Positions 17,068-24,255 of a DNA stretch of 61,497 nucleotides are shown piece by piece. Position 1 is the first letter of the stretch. Every line of letters begins with the position of its first letter. The notes under the pieces are model-generated. The model was given only the letters and a program-made list of their open reading frames with translations, was not told the origin of the DNA and did no database searches. The translations under genes were made by a program, and so were the position numbers. The DNA is from Ruminococcus sp. YE282 (GTDB lineage Bacteria > Bacillota > Clostridia > Oscillospirales > Acutalibacteraceae), in assembly GCA_900101355.1 (NCBI GenBank), contig FMUV01000013.1, positions 1-61,497 on the forward strand, read 5' to 3'.

Positions 17068-17256
17068 ATGGAAATTATTAAAAAAGGAAATATCGAGCAG
17101 GTGATTGAATCGAGAATGTTTGAGTGCAAACGCTGCGGATGCGTATTTAAGGCAGAGCGCGGCGAGTACGAAAACAAAATGGATTGCCGTAATGATATAT
17201 ATTATCTTTGCGATTGCCCAACCTGCGGCAAGACGGTATATCAGAGTGAGGAATAA
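17068..17256 (+). CDS. Small zinc-ribbon protein
   Basis: A 62-residue protein after AAGGGAG, with FECKRCGCVF and CDCPTCGK forming one clear zinc ribbon with a 30-residue spacer. The same kind of small ribbon recurs at 15820 and 18457, always next to D12 methyltransferases. Function unknown. Confidence 0.6.
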   Translation: MEIIKKGNIEQVIESRMFECKRCGCVFKAERGEYENKMDCRNDIYYLCDCPTCGKTVYQSEE

Positions 17257-17260
17257 CACT

Positions 17261-17662
17261 ATGAATTTTTATTTAGAAAAGATGATTGAATTGGGAGCAG
17301 ATGGCGTTGATTTTCACGCTTTTGTTGCTAAACCGCCAAAATGTTATATTTCTCAGTCCAACACTAAAGAAGATTTTATGAACGGCGATATTGGAACACC
17401 GAGAAGCGGATATACTTTTTGGAAAAGAGAAAATGGTGAAAAGAAATATATTTATCCCGAAAGAAATGAGAAAAATGAAGTCACTGAACCAGTCCGGCAG
17501 TCATTTGCATTTGGTGATAAAGTCGTGTTCGCATCACCTCAGAATCCAGACTTGCGAACGCCGTGCGTATTTATCCGTGATGATGGTGGTAAGGCTGTAA
17601 TAATTTTTGAAAATGCCGAATGGGTGGCAAGAGTGAATTATCGTTTTCTTTCTAAAAGGTGA
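17261..17662 (+). CDS. Hypothetical phage protein
   Basis: A 133-residue protein from ATG 17261, six bases after the previous stop. The C-terminal part (FGDKVVFASPQNPDLRTPCVF, then a beta-rich end) looks like a small barrel. No known family. It ends three bases before the first start of the M5 locus. Confidence 0.5.
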   Translation: MNFYLEKMIELGADGVDFHAFVAKPPKCYISQSNTKEDFMNGDIGTPRSGYTFWKRENGEKKYIYPERNEKNEVTEPVRQSFAFGDKVVFASPQNPDLRTPCVFIRDDGGKAVIIFENAEWVARVNYRFLSKR

Positions 17663-17665
17663 TAT

Positions 17666-17821
17666 ATGCAATATTTAGGTGGTAAAAGTAGAATAAGCAA
17701 AAGAATTGCGGAGGTTATAAATGCGCTATCAAGGCGGGAAATCGAGAATATCACGGCAGATTGCCGAGATAATTTCAATAACCTCTCCCGTAAATGCACG
17801 GGGGGGGAGAACTATAATTAG
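17666..17821 (+). CDS. Alternative N-terminal module ahead of M5
   Basis: ATG 17666 with AAAGGTGAT upstream opens a 51-codon frame that starts MQYLGGKSRISKRIAEVIN, clearly the motif X start of a D12 methyltransferase. It ends at TAG 17819 just after the G8 tract. It is homologous to, but in a different frame from, the M5 start 55 bases downstream. If the tract were G7 this frame would run straight into motif I of M5. It is therefore either a leftover of a tandem methyltransferase gene or a second entry point selected by tract length. Confidence 0.55.
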   Translation: MQYLGGKSRISKRIAEVINALSRREIENITADCRDNFNNLSRKCTGGENYN

Positions 17822-18470
17822 CCTATTTTGTGGTTCTTGTTCGGTAGAGAGTAAAATTCAAGGATTTGACAGAATGATACTGAACGATAAACACAAATAT
17901 TTAATAGATTTGCTTAAAGGCGTTCAATCTGGTTATGAATTGCCAGAGCATATTTCAGAAGAACAATATAAATATATTCGCGAACATAAAGACGAAGATT
18001 GTGTGCTAACCGGATTTGTAGGGTTTGGTTGCAGCTTTGGTGGCAAGTGGTTTGGTGGTTATGCAAGAAATAAAACCAATACCAACTATGCTCTGCAAAG
18101 CAAGAGGTCATTGCTGAAGGATATGGCAACACTCAAAGGTGCGGAATTTACTTGTCAAGATTATCGTGACGTTGAGCTTCCACCAGATTGTGTGATATAC
18201 GCAGACCCGCCATATGAGAATACGACTGGTTATGGTAATGAGAAATTCAATAGTCAAGAATTTTGGGAGTATGCGAGAGAAGTGAGCAAAGAACATTTGA
18301 TGTTTATTTCAGAACAAGCCGCTCCGCCCGATTTCGTGGCAATATGGAAAAGACCGTTTACACGCACACTTGATGTGAATAAACAAAATCAATTCAAAGT
18401 AACTGAAAAGTTATTTATACATAAATCACAATACAACAAATTGGAGAGTGATTCCAATGAAATTATTTAA
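17721..18470 (+). CDS. D12-class adenine methyltransferase with internal G8 tract (M5)
   Basis: A 249-residue Dam-like enzyme, in frame as sequenced. A strong GGAGG lies six bases before ATG 17721. Motif X is YQGGKSRISRQIAEII, then a short linker with the G8 tract, motif I as IISLFCGSCSVES, and motif IV as YADPPYENTTGYG. It is short for the class, with a reduced target-recognition domain. GKWFGGYARNK in the middle is typical of phage members. A change of one G would switch it off from this start, and G7 would connect it to the upstream start at 17666. It is followed by a zinc-ribbon gene with a 14-base overlap. Confidence 0.85.
   Translation: MRYQGGKSRISRQIAEIISITSPVNARGGRTIISLFCGSCSVESKIQGFDRMILNDKHKYLIDLLKGVQSGYELPEHISEEQYKYIREHKDEDCVLTGFVGFGCSFGGKWFGGYARNKTNTNYALQSKRSLLKDMATLKGAEFTCQDYRDVELPPDCVIYADPPYENTTGYGNEKFNSQEFWEYAREVSKEHLMFISEQAAPPDFVAIWKRPFTRTLDVNKQNQFKVTEKLFIHKSQYNKLESDSNEII
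17800..17807 (+). repeat. G8 homopolymer inside M5
   Basis: Eight G in GCACGGGGGGGGAGAAC between motif X and motif I of M5. It encodes Gly-Gly in the current frame. Read on the other strand the flank is TTCTCCCCCCCCGTGC, similar to the C7 context in M4 (TTCTCCCCCCCGAGC). Confidence 0.8.
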
Positions 18471-18651
18471 GAAATCAAATGATGATTCTGTTGAGTTAAA
18501 ATTTCATTGCTCAAAGTGTGATACTGATTTGATTAAAGAATCATCTGAGTGCCGTAAAGTTATTTATCCTGGTTTTGCAAATTCCGTGATGACATATTAC
18601 TTTACACATTGCCCAAATTGCGGAAAACAGATTTCTGCGAGGTATAACTAA
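18457..18651 (+). CDS. Small zinc-ribbon protein
   Basis: A 64-residue protein; GGAGAG at 18443-18448 selects ATG 18457 over GTG 18448. It contains HCSKCDTD and HCPNCGKQI, one zinc ribbon. It overlaps M5 and the next small membrane gene (TAATG). Function unknown. Confidence 0.55.
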   Translation: MKLFKKSNDDSVELKFHCSKCDTDLIKESSECRKVIYPGFANSVMTYYFTHCPNCGKQISARYN

Positions 18652-18770
18652 TGACATTTTTTCAAACGATTTTAGATGAGATGGTTAAAGGGAATTTCTC
18701 TTTCGCTATCTTGATTGTCGGAGCATTGCAGTTAATCGTTATGATGATTAACTTATGTAAGAGAAGATAG
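18651..18770 (+). CDS. Single-span membrane micropeptide, 39 residues
   Basis: ATG 18651 overlaps the preceding stop by one base. The product has a polar start (MTFFQTILDEMVKGN), one hydrophobic span FSFAILIVGALQLIVMMINL, and a positive end CKRR, an N-out to C-in type layout. This short gene has clear coupling on both sides. It could be holin-like or regulate a membrane partner; nothing in the sequence decides that. Confidence 0.5.
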   Translation: MTFFQTILDEMVKGNFSFAILIVGALQLIVMMINLCKRR

Positions 18771-18778
18771 GGGATATA

Positions 18779-19264
18779 ATGGAGAAGTTTTATATTGTTT
18801 CCGCAGAATCCACACTCGGAAAGGCGTATCAAAATTATAAGAACGATTCTGATTTGCTTTATAATACATATTTGGATTTTGCAAAGGAAAAGGGTATTAC
18901 ATCTGACGGAGTTTATTTAACCGCAAAGAGATTGTGGATTAAGCCAACAGCAGAAGATAAAGAAAAATTTGGCGCGGAGTTTATGATGTATGAGCCTGGC
19001 AAGTTCAAGAAAACCTCACAACTTTGTAAAGAATGGGTTAATCTATGCCAAGAAAAGGGAATTAAGGGTTTAGCGAAACCGAATCCAATATTCTATTTTC
19101 ATAAGAGTGATTTCTTTAGTTGCAGAAGCCGTTTGTTTGAATTGGATGGTGTGGTTTACCGTACTCTTTCTTCAAGTAGTGAGTTCGATGCTCCGGATGG
19201 ACTAAATGAAATCAAAGCAAGTGAGTTTTATACAATTATGGAACAACACGAAATTCAAATATAA
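18779..19264 (+). CDS. Hypothetical phage protein
   Basis: A 161-residue soluble protein starting eight bases after the membrane micropeptide with GGGGAT upstream. No family recognised. It has WVNLCQEKGIKGLAKPNP in the middle and is rich in Lys, Glu and aromatic residues. It probably belongs to the same early operon. Confidence 0.5.
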   Translation: MEKFYIVSAESTLGKAYQNYKNDSDLLYNTYLDFAKEKGITSDGVYLTAKRLWIKPTAEDKEKFGAEFMMYEPGKFKKTSQLCKEWVNLCQEKGIKGLAKPNPIFYFHKSDFFSCRSRLFELDGVVYRTLSSSSEFDAPDGLNEIKASEFYTIMEQHEIQI

Positions 19265-19308
19265 AAGTGTGGTTTTATTATCTGTAATACATTAAAGTGA
19301 GAAAATAT

Positions 19309-19653
19309 ATGAATATCTTAATTAAACGAGTTGGAAGTATAAATATTACTTTATATTCAATTATTTATAAATTATCAGATATACTTGACAACTTAAACGA
19401 TATAAAAGGAGATTCACGCGACTCAAGTTTTATTGAGTTTTACGAAGCAAAGGGAATACTTGATAAATTATTTGAGGAAAACAATATGAATAATAATCTT
19501 GAAGAAATGATAAAAGATTCATTTGATGAATTTGAAGATATGCTGGATTCAATTAACGTAAAAATTGGATATATTCAGGATGATATTGAAAAAATAAAAA
19601 ATTCTTTATCAAACAATACAAAGGATAGTGTTTCAAATGAACAATCAACGTAG
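19309..19653 (+). CDS. Hypothetical helical protein
   Basis: About 114 residues from ATG 19309 (AAAGTGAGAAAA upstream). Strongly acidic, with long predicted helices (YKLSDILDNLNDIKGD; GYIQDDIEKIKNSL), consistent with a coiled coil. It overlaps the next coiled-coil gene by 17 bases. Function unknown. Confidence 0.45.
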   Translation: MNILIKRVGSINITLYSIIYKLSDILDNLNDIKGDSRDSSFIEFYEAKGILDKLFEENNMNNNLEEMIKDSFDEFEDMLDSINVKIGYIQDDIEKIKNSLSNNTKDSVSNEQST

Positions 19654-19882
19654 AAAACAAATAAAAGAAGTCCAAAATCAATTATCAGAAATTCGCGATA
19701 ATCTAAATTCCATTTTATGTGACGAAGATGAATATCTTTGCAATATGCCAGAGGGCTTATTTAGTAGTAGTAAGAAGTCTATGGTCGCACAAGAAAATGT
19801 TGGTGATTTACAATTCAGCGTTGACGCAGTTGATGAACTAATAGATACATTAAAAGGAGTCGTTGAAAGAAAACATATATGA
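19637..19882 (+). CDS. Small coiled-coil phage protein
   Basis: An 81-residue protein of a pattern very common in phages: a basic helical start (RRKQIKEVQNQLSEIRDNL), a NMPEGLFSS turn, then a second helix (FSVDAVDELIDTLKGVVE). Probably a dimerising coiled coil. The start at ATG 19637 overlaps the previous gene, and its stop overlaps the M6 start by four bases. Function unknown. Confidence 0.55.
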   Translation: MNNQRRKQIKEVQNQLSEIRDNLNSILCDEDEYLCNMPEGLFSSSKKSMVAQENVGDLQFSVDAVDELIDTLKGVVERKHI

Positions 19883-20652
19883 ATAAAATTTTAGAATCGC
19901 CCGAATTTGTGCAAGGGTATTCTCTAATTAAAGGTGACTGTCTGGAAGTTATGAAAAATATTCCCGATAAAACTATTGATATGATACTTTGTGATTTACC
20001 ATATGGCGTTACTCAAAATAAATCTGATATACAAATCCCCTTTGATAAACTATGGGATTGTTATGAGAGAATTATTAAAGATAATGGAGCGATAGTTTTA
20101 TTTGCTCAAGGAGTTTTCTTTGTAGATTTGGTTAATAGTAATCGTAAAATGTATAGATATGATTTGATATGGGATAAGTCTTTGGTTACTGGATTTTTGA
20201 ACGCTAAACGTATGCCGCTGAGACGACACGAACAGATAGCTGTGTTTTACAAGAAATCACCTGTTTATAATCCGCAATTTACAAAAGGGAGACCTTCTCA
20301 TAGTAAAGGTAGTAAATATAGAAATAAACCTGTTGTAAATAATAACTATGGTAAATTTCAAGCCATTGAATCTAATCAATCCGAAGATAAATATCCAACC
20401 TCTATTATTACAATTCAAAAACCACATCCGAGTAAAACATTACATAGAACAGAAAAGCCAGTTAAATTATTAGAATATTTAATCAAAACTTTTTCTAATG
20501 AAGGCGACTTAATATTGGATAATTGTATGGGTAGCGGAACAACAGGAGTTGCCTGTATAAATACAAATAGAAAATTCGTCGGAATTGAAATTGACGATAC
20601 ATATTTTGAAACGGCAAAGAAAAGAATTGAAAGTGCAATAAATAGTATTTAA
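19879..20652 (+). CDS. DNA N4/N6 methyltransferase, intact (M6)
   Basis: A 257-residue amino-methyltransferase with the catalytic motif first: KGDCLEVMKNIPDKTIDMI leads to DLPYG (motif IV, DLPY variant), and the SAM motif DNCMGSGTTG is late, after HRTEKPVKLLEYL. Unlike M3, M4 and M5 it has no homopolymer and reads through from a single ATG. It is the only methyltransferase in the window whose gene looks unambiguously on. The DLPY form is often seen in phage adenine enzymes. Target unknown. Confidence 0.9.
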   Translation: MNKILESPEFVQGYSLIKGDCLEVMKNIPDKTIDMILCDLPYGVTQNKSDIQIPFDKLWDCYERIIKDNGAIVLFAQGVFFVDLVNSNRKMYRYDLIWDKSLVTGFLNAKRMPLRRHEQIAVFYKKSPVYNPQFTKGRPSHSKGSKYRNKPVVNNNYGKFQAIESNQSEDKYPTSIITIQKPHPSKTLHRTEKPVKLLEYLIKTFSNEGDLILDNCMGSGTTGVACINTNRKFVGIEIDDTYFETAKKRIESAINSI

Positions 20653-20653
20653 T

Positions 20654-20821
20654 ATGAAAAATAGTAGATTATTAAAATACGAAGGCAAAACACCAAATGA
20701 TTTTCAACGAATAAAAGATATAAGTTATTATAATCACAATTATTATTATGGGTTAGATGATGATATTCTATATGCCGAAAGTGATGATTATGACGCGACA
20801 GAGCAGAAGGAAATACATTAA
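20654..20821 (+). CDS. Small acidic hypothetical protein, 55 residues
   Basis: ATG 20654 follows the M6 stop by one base, and the stop at 20819-20821 is followed one base later by the next ATG. Tyr- and Asp-rich middle (NHNYYYGLDDDILYAESDD). No family recognised. Kept because of the seamless spacing. Confidence 0.4.
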   Translation: MKNSRLLKYEGKTPNDFQRIKDISYYNHNYYYGLDDDILYAESDDYDATEQKEIH

Positions 20822-20822
20822 T

Positions 20823-21268
20823 ATGAGTAATTTACATATTAAGCCTATTACTCTCAAAGCCGCTAATGAATTTGTATCTAAATATCATAGACATCACAAG
20901 CCAACAGTTGGACACAAATTTTCGATTTCTTGTGTTCAAGATGGAGTTGTTCGGGGGTAGCGATATGTGGTAGACCTGTATCAAGATATTTAGATGATGG
21001 TTTAACCCTTGAAATCAATCGCTTGTGTACAGATGGAACAAGAAATGCTTGTTCTATTTTATATAGAGCTTGTGCGAGGATTGCTAAAAATATGGGGTAT
21101 AAAAGAGTAATCACATATATTTTGAAATCTGAGAACGGTGCGAGCCTCAAGGCAAGTAATTTTATTTGCGAGGGCGAAGCTGGCGGAGAGATATGGACGG
21201 GCAAAAGAAGCGGACGCGATAATGGCGTTCCGAAAGAAAAGAAAACAAGATGGGCTAAATATTTTTAG
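20823..21268 (+). CDS. XF1762-type GNAT-like protein, frameshifted at G5
   Basis: From ATG 20823 the protein begins ITLKAANEFVSKYHRHHKPT and continues to a stop at 20958 just after GGGGG. The rest, VAICGRPVSRYLDDGLTLEI followed by RLCTDGTRNACSILY and KASNFICEGEAGGEIW, is intact in another frame. G6 would restore CVQDGVVRGVAICGRP. The whole matches an XF1762-like family with an acetyltransferase-type fold that is frequent in phages, often near DNA methyltransferases. Its substrate is not known to me; a role in DNA base modification, as for the GNAT-fold protein Mom, is speculation. Confidence 0.65.
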
Positions 21269-21459
21269 TTCTAAATTAGAAATAAGTAAACCCTCTAAAA
21301 CAGGGGGTTTGCGAGAGAAAAATTGACAATAAAATAGAATTTTTATTGATTTATCAATCTTACAAAGCTCCATAAATAGAGGGTTTTGTATTATAAATCA
21401 GTATTACCAAAGTTTAATTATGATAAGTTAAAGTATGAAAAATAGGGAGTTTATTATAA
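21269..21459 (+). promoter_or_regulatory. Leader with mutually exclusive hairpins
   Basis: A 191-base gap. AAACCCTC (21288-21295) pairs locally with GGGGGTTT (21303-21310) around a TAAAACA-type loop. AAACCCTCT (21288-21296) is also fully complementary to AGAGGGTTT at 21378-21386. The two structures exclude each other, as in an attenuator. TTGACA at 21323-21328 could be a -35 element. The CTCTAAAACAG loop resembles the hairpin at 1183-1197 before the C5 methyltransferase. Confidence 0.4.
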
Positions 21460-22427
21460 ATGAACGACGATAAAAATTCTAATTCATCCAACAAGTTTAC
21501 TGTCGCGGATTTGAAACAATTTCAAGCATTGCCGCTCGATATAAAAGTAAGAATGACATACTTACGAATCAGATGGTGGCTTAATGAATTTGATGGATAT
21601 GTTTCTTTTAGTGGCGGTAAAGATAGCACGGTTCTTTTACATATTGCGCGGCAAGTAGACCCCGATATTCCTGCGGTTTTTGTGGACACTGGACTTGAAT
21701 ATCCGGAAGTACGGGAATTTGCTTTAAGTCAAGAAAATGTTATTCGACTTCGACCAGAAATGAATTTCCGAAAAGTTATTGAAACTTATGGCTATCCACT
21801 GATTAGCAAAGAGGTATCTCAAAAGATATACACTGCTCGGAGATGTCCTTCCGGCGTATGCGCTGGAAGATTTGACCCCAATAGCGAACACGCCCAAAAG
21901 TATGGGAATCGCTATTCGATGGCAAAATGGAAATGGCTAAAAGATAGTGATATTCCAATTAGCCATATGTGTTGCAATATTATGAAAAAGAATCCTGCCA
22001 AAAATATGAAAAAGAATCAGGAAGAACGCCAATAGTTGCAACAATGGCTTGTGAAAGTCAAAACAGAAGAACTACTTGGTTGCGGAATGGTTGTAATGCC
22101 TATGAAAGTAAAAGACCAATATCTCAACCTATGAGTTTTTGGACAGAACAAGACGTTTTGCAATATATAAAAGAGAATAATCTTCCTTATGCCTCGGTAT
22201 ATGGAGATATTGTGGAGGGTGAAAATGGGAAATTAAAAACTACCGGTTGTGACCGCACGGGTTGCGTATTTTGCGCTTTTGGATGCCACCTTGAAAAAGA
22301 ACCCAACAGATTTCAAAGACTCAAGCAAACGCATCCGCAGCTTTGGGAGTATTGTATGAAAGATTGGAAAAATGGTGGATTAGGAATGAAAAATGTTTTG
22401 GAATATATAAATATAAAAACGGAGTAA
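21460..22427 (+). CDS. PAPS-reductase-family protein, frameshifted at A5
   Basis: Adenine-nucleotide alpha-hydrolase/PAPS-reductase-type enzyme of about 322 residues once joined. Motifs: the PP-loop SFSGGKDSTVLLH near residue 50, FVDTGLEYPEVREFA, a CC pair (HMCCNIMKK) near 170, and a C-terminal TGCDRTGCVFCAFGCH cluster able to hold iron-sulfur or zinc. The first part ends at a stop at 22033; the second part is open in another frame. One extra A in the AAAAA of GCCAAAAATATG (about 22000) gives AKKYEKESGRTPIVATM in continuous frame. Related phage proteins are common; the reaction is not established. It lies beside DNA-modification genes. A Dnd-like sulfur role is possible but unsupported. Confidence 0.7.
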
Positions 22428-22431
22428 TTAA

Positions 22432-22476
22432 ATGAAAGCAGAGGAATTGATTATTGAAGAAATCGCAGAGAGTTGA
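22432..22476 (+). CDS. Possible 14-residue micro-ORF
   Basis: ATG 22432 with GGAG at 22421 gives a 14-codon peptide ending just before the next ribosome site. It could be a coupling peptide or chance. Listed only for completeness. Confidence 0.2.
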   Translation: MKAEELIIEEIAES

Positions 22477-22486
22477 GGTGAATAGA

Positions 22487-22828
22487 ATGTCAGAATCAAA
22501 TGTAACACCAACTGAAAATGAAGAAATCAAGCAAAAGCAACAGGCAGATTTCGAGAACCGCGCGGAGCAGATTATCCGCCCGCTTTTAGAAAAGCAAAGA
22601 GTGCAGGGTATTCGTATCGGCATACTTACGGCGAGCAAGGTGGTTATGGGGCATCTCAATGACACCTCAAAGCCCTTGCTGAAACGCATTGAAGCCGTAA
22701 AAAAGTTTTGCGGCGTGGCAATGAAAGATGAAGATAACTTTCTGAATCAAGGCATTAACGATACTCCCGCCGAATCTGAAATAAAGGTTGAAGAAAAACC
22801 CGAAACTGAGGTTGAGGAAAATGAATAA
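22487..22828 (+). CDS. Hypothetical protein, charged
   Basis: A 113-residue protein from ATG 22487 (GAGGTGAATAG upstream). A helical core (RAEQIIRPLLEKQRVQGIRI) is flanked by very acidic ends (VEEKPETEVEENE). It overlaps the kinase gene by eight bases. No family recognised. Possibly a small structural or adaptor protein. Confidence 0.5.
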   Translation: MSESNVTPTENEEIKQKQQADFENRAEQIIRPLLEKQRVQGIRIGILTASKVVMGHLNDTSKPLLKRIEAVKKFCGVAMKDEDNFLNQGINDTPAESEIKVEEKPETEVEENE

Positions 22829-23786
22829 ACCCTCATTTATTATGATGGTTGGCTTGCCGGGAAGTGGCAAAAGCACATATGCGAAAATGCTCACTCTTGA
22901 TGGTAAGCCATACATCATTCATTCGTCCGACAAGTTAAGAGAAGAATTATATGGCGATGCCGCGATTCAGGGCGACAATAACAAACTGTTCGCTGAATTG
23001 CACAAGCGAATCAAAAAGGATTTGCAGCGCGGAGAAAACGTCGTATATGATGCCACGAATATCAAAAAGAAAAACAGAATTGCATTTCTTAGAGAACTCA
23101 ATGATATTCCTTGCTATAAAGATTGTATCGTTATGGCTACTGAGTATAAAGCCTGTGTGTACAACAACGAGCATAGGGAACGCAAAGTCCCGCCAGAAGT
23201 TATCAGAAGAATGTTCCTCAACTATCAGCCTCCGCACGAAAGCGAAGGATTCAGAGAGATTATTTATGTGTTTACATATCTAACTTCTGATAATAGGTTA
23301 GTTAAAAACCCGCCGAATGACGATTACACATTATCAAAATTCTTTAAGATTGCAAACGATTTTGACCAAGAAAACCATCATCATTCATTAGCTCTTGGTG
23401 AGCATTGTGCAAAAGCAGGAAAGTATATTCAAAATCATAGACCAAATGATTTTTGGTTATTGATAACCGCACTTTTACACGATATTGGCAAACTTGATAC
23501 AAAATCAAGGCTCAATTCTCGCGGAGTTGACGATGGCAATGCACATTATTTCAATCATAACTGTGCCGGCAGTTATACCGCAATGTTTGTTCTATCCAAT
23601 ATCGAAAAAGTATGGGAGAAATATTGCCCGATGAGCGACGTGACAAATATGATTTATTACCATATGCACCCATATTTGGCTTGGAAACAATCAGAAAAAG
23701 CAAAGGAACGAGATAAGAGATTACTCGGCGAAAAAATGTTTAATGATATTATGTTGCTGCACGAAGCTGATTTAGCAGCGCATTGA
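22821..23786 (+). CDS. Polynucleotide kinase-like P-loop kinase fused to HD hydrolase
   Basis: A 321-residue two-domain protein. The N-terminal kinase has MMVGLPGSGKSTYAKML (Walker A) and SSDKLREELYGD, in the style of T4 Pnk-type 5'-kinases, with VVYDATNIKKKNR as the usual lid and Walker B region. From about residue 180 an HD domain follows, with HHHSLALGEHC, LLHDIGKLDTKSR and LLHEADLAAH supplying metal ligands. Kinase plus phosphohydrolase fits repair of nucleic-acid ends (phosphorylate 5', remove 2',3' phosphates). Together with the nucleotidyltransferases at 12550-15833 it suggests an RNA-repair capacity. The exact substrate is inferred. Confidence 0.8.
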   Translation: MNKPSFIMMVGLPGSGKSTYAKMLTLDGKPYIIHSSDKLREELYGDAAIQGDNNKLFAELHKRIKKDLQRGENVVYDATNIKKKNRIAFLRELNDIPCYKDCIVMATEYKACVYNNEHRERKVPPEVIRRMFLNYQPPHESEGFREIIYVFTYLTSDNRLVKNPPNDDYTLSKFFKIANDFDQENHHHSLALGEHCAKAGKYIQNHRPNDFWLLITALLHDIGKLDTKSRLNSRGVDDGNAHYFNHNCAGSYTAMFVLSNIEKVWEKYCPMSDVTNMIYYHMHPYLAWKQSEKAKERDKRLLGEKMFNDIMLLHEADLAAH

Positions 23787-23799
23787 TGAGGATAGTAGA

Positions 23800-24141
23800 A
23801 TGGAAAAACCTTGCAAGCATTGTGTACACGGACATCACTATGAAACTCAAAACGGAGAACCCCGTTATTATTGTAGCATTTGGATATTCGACGATATGGC
23901 TTGCCGTAATTGTGAGCGTAGACAAAAGTATGAAGATTTTCTTGAAAGCCGGCGGAAATACAAACAAGGCAAGCCTGTTAAAAATATTCAAGAATATTTT
24001 GTGTTAAAAGAAAAAGGGGAATCATTGTTCTATTGGCGTGGAGCAATTAGACATTTTAAGGTTCTTGAATGCCTACAATTTAGAACGTTTGTTGATTTGA
24101 TAAATCACGGTAATCTTTATAGAGCAATCAAAAAACAATAA
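23800..24141 (+). CDS. Cys-rich hypothetical protein
   Basis: A 113-residue protein (GAGGATAG before ATG 23800). The N-terminal half has six Cys and His in CKHCVHGHHYE...YYCSIW...ACRNCERR, a plausible two-zinc or rubredoxin-like knuckle. The C-terminal half is helical and basic. It is the last gene before the 114-base gap that precedes the recombination block. Function unknown. The gap holds a CACTC-TTT-GAGTG hairpin at 24142-24154. Confidence 0.5.
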   Translation: MEKPCKHCVHGHHYETQNGEPRYYCSIWIFDDMACRNCERRQKYEDFLESRRKYKQGKPVKNIQEYFVLKEKGESLFYWRGAIRHFKVLECLQFRTFVDLINHGNLYRAIKKQ

Positions 24142-24255
24142 CACTCTTTGAGTGATGACATAGATACCTTACTTGAAAGGCGTTGGTTAAGTTGATTGTC
24201 TAACATAAATAGCAAGAAACATTGTAACCGAACATTAAAACAAAGGAGATTTAGA

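Noticed and set aside
16261..20957. Programmed ribosomal frameshifting at the C7 and G5 tracts
   Set aside because: Tracts are C in one gene and G in another, with no consistent slippery heptamer or downstream pseudoknot, and A5 in a third gene; DNA-level length change explains all of them better.
1..22427. Plain sequencing error as the explanation for all frame breaks
   Set aside because: Not excluded for any single site, but rejected as the sole explanation because breaks cluster in modification genes while over 30 kb of other genes is intact, and because the tracts lie at equivalent positions in related enzymes.
21460..22427. DndC of a phosphorothioation system
   Set aside because: No dndA, B, D or E homologues are visible and the C-terminal Cys cluster fits generic phage PAPS-reductase-type proteins.
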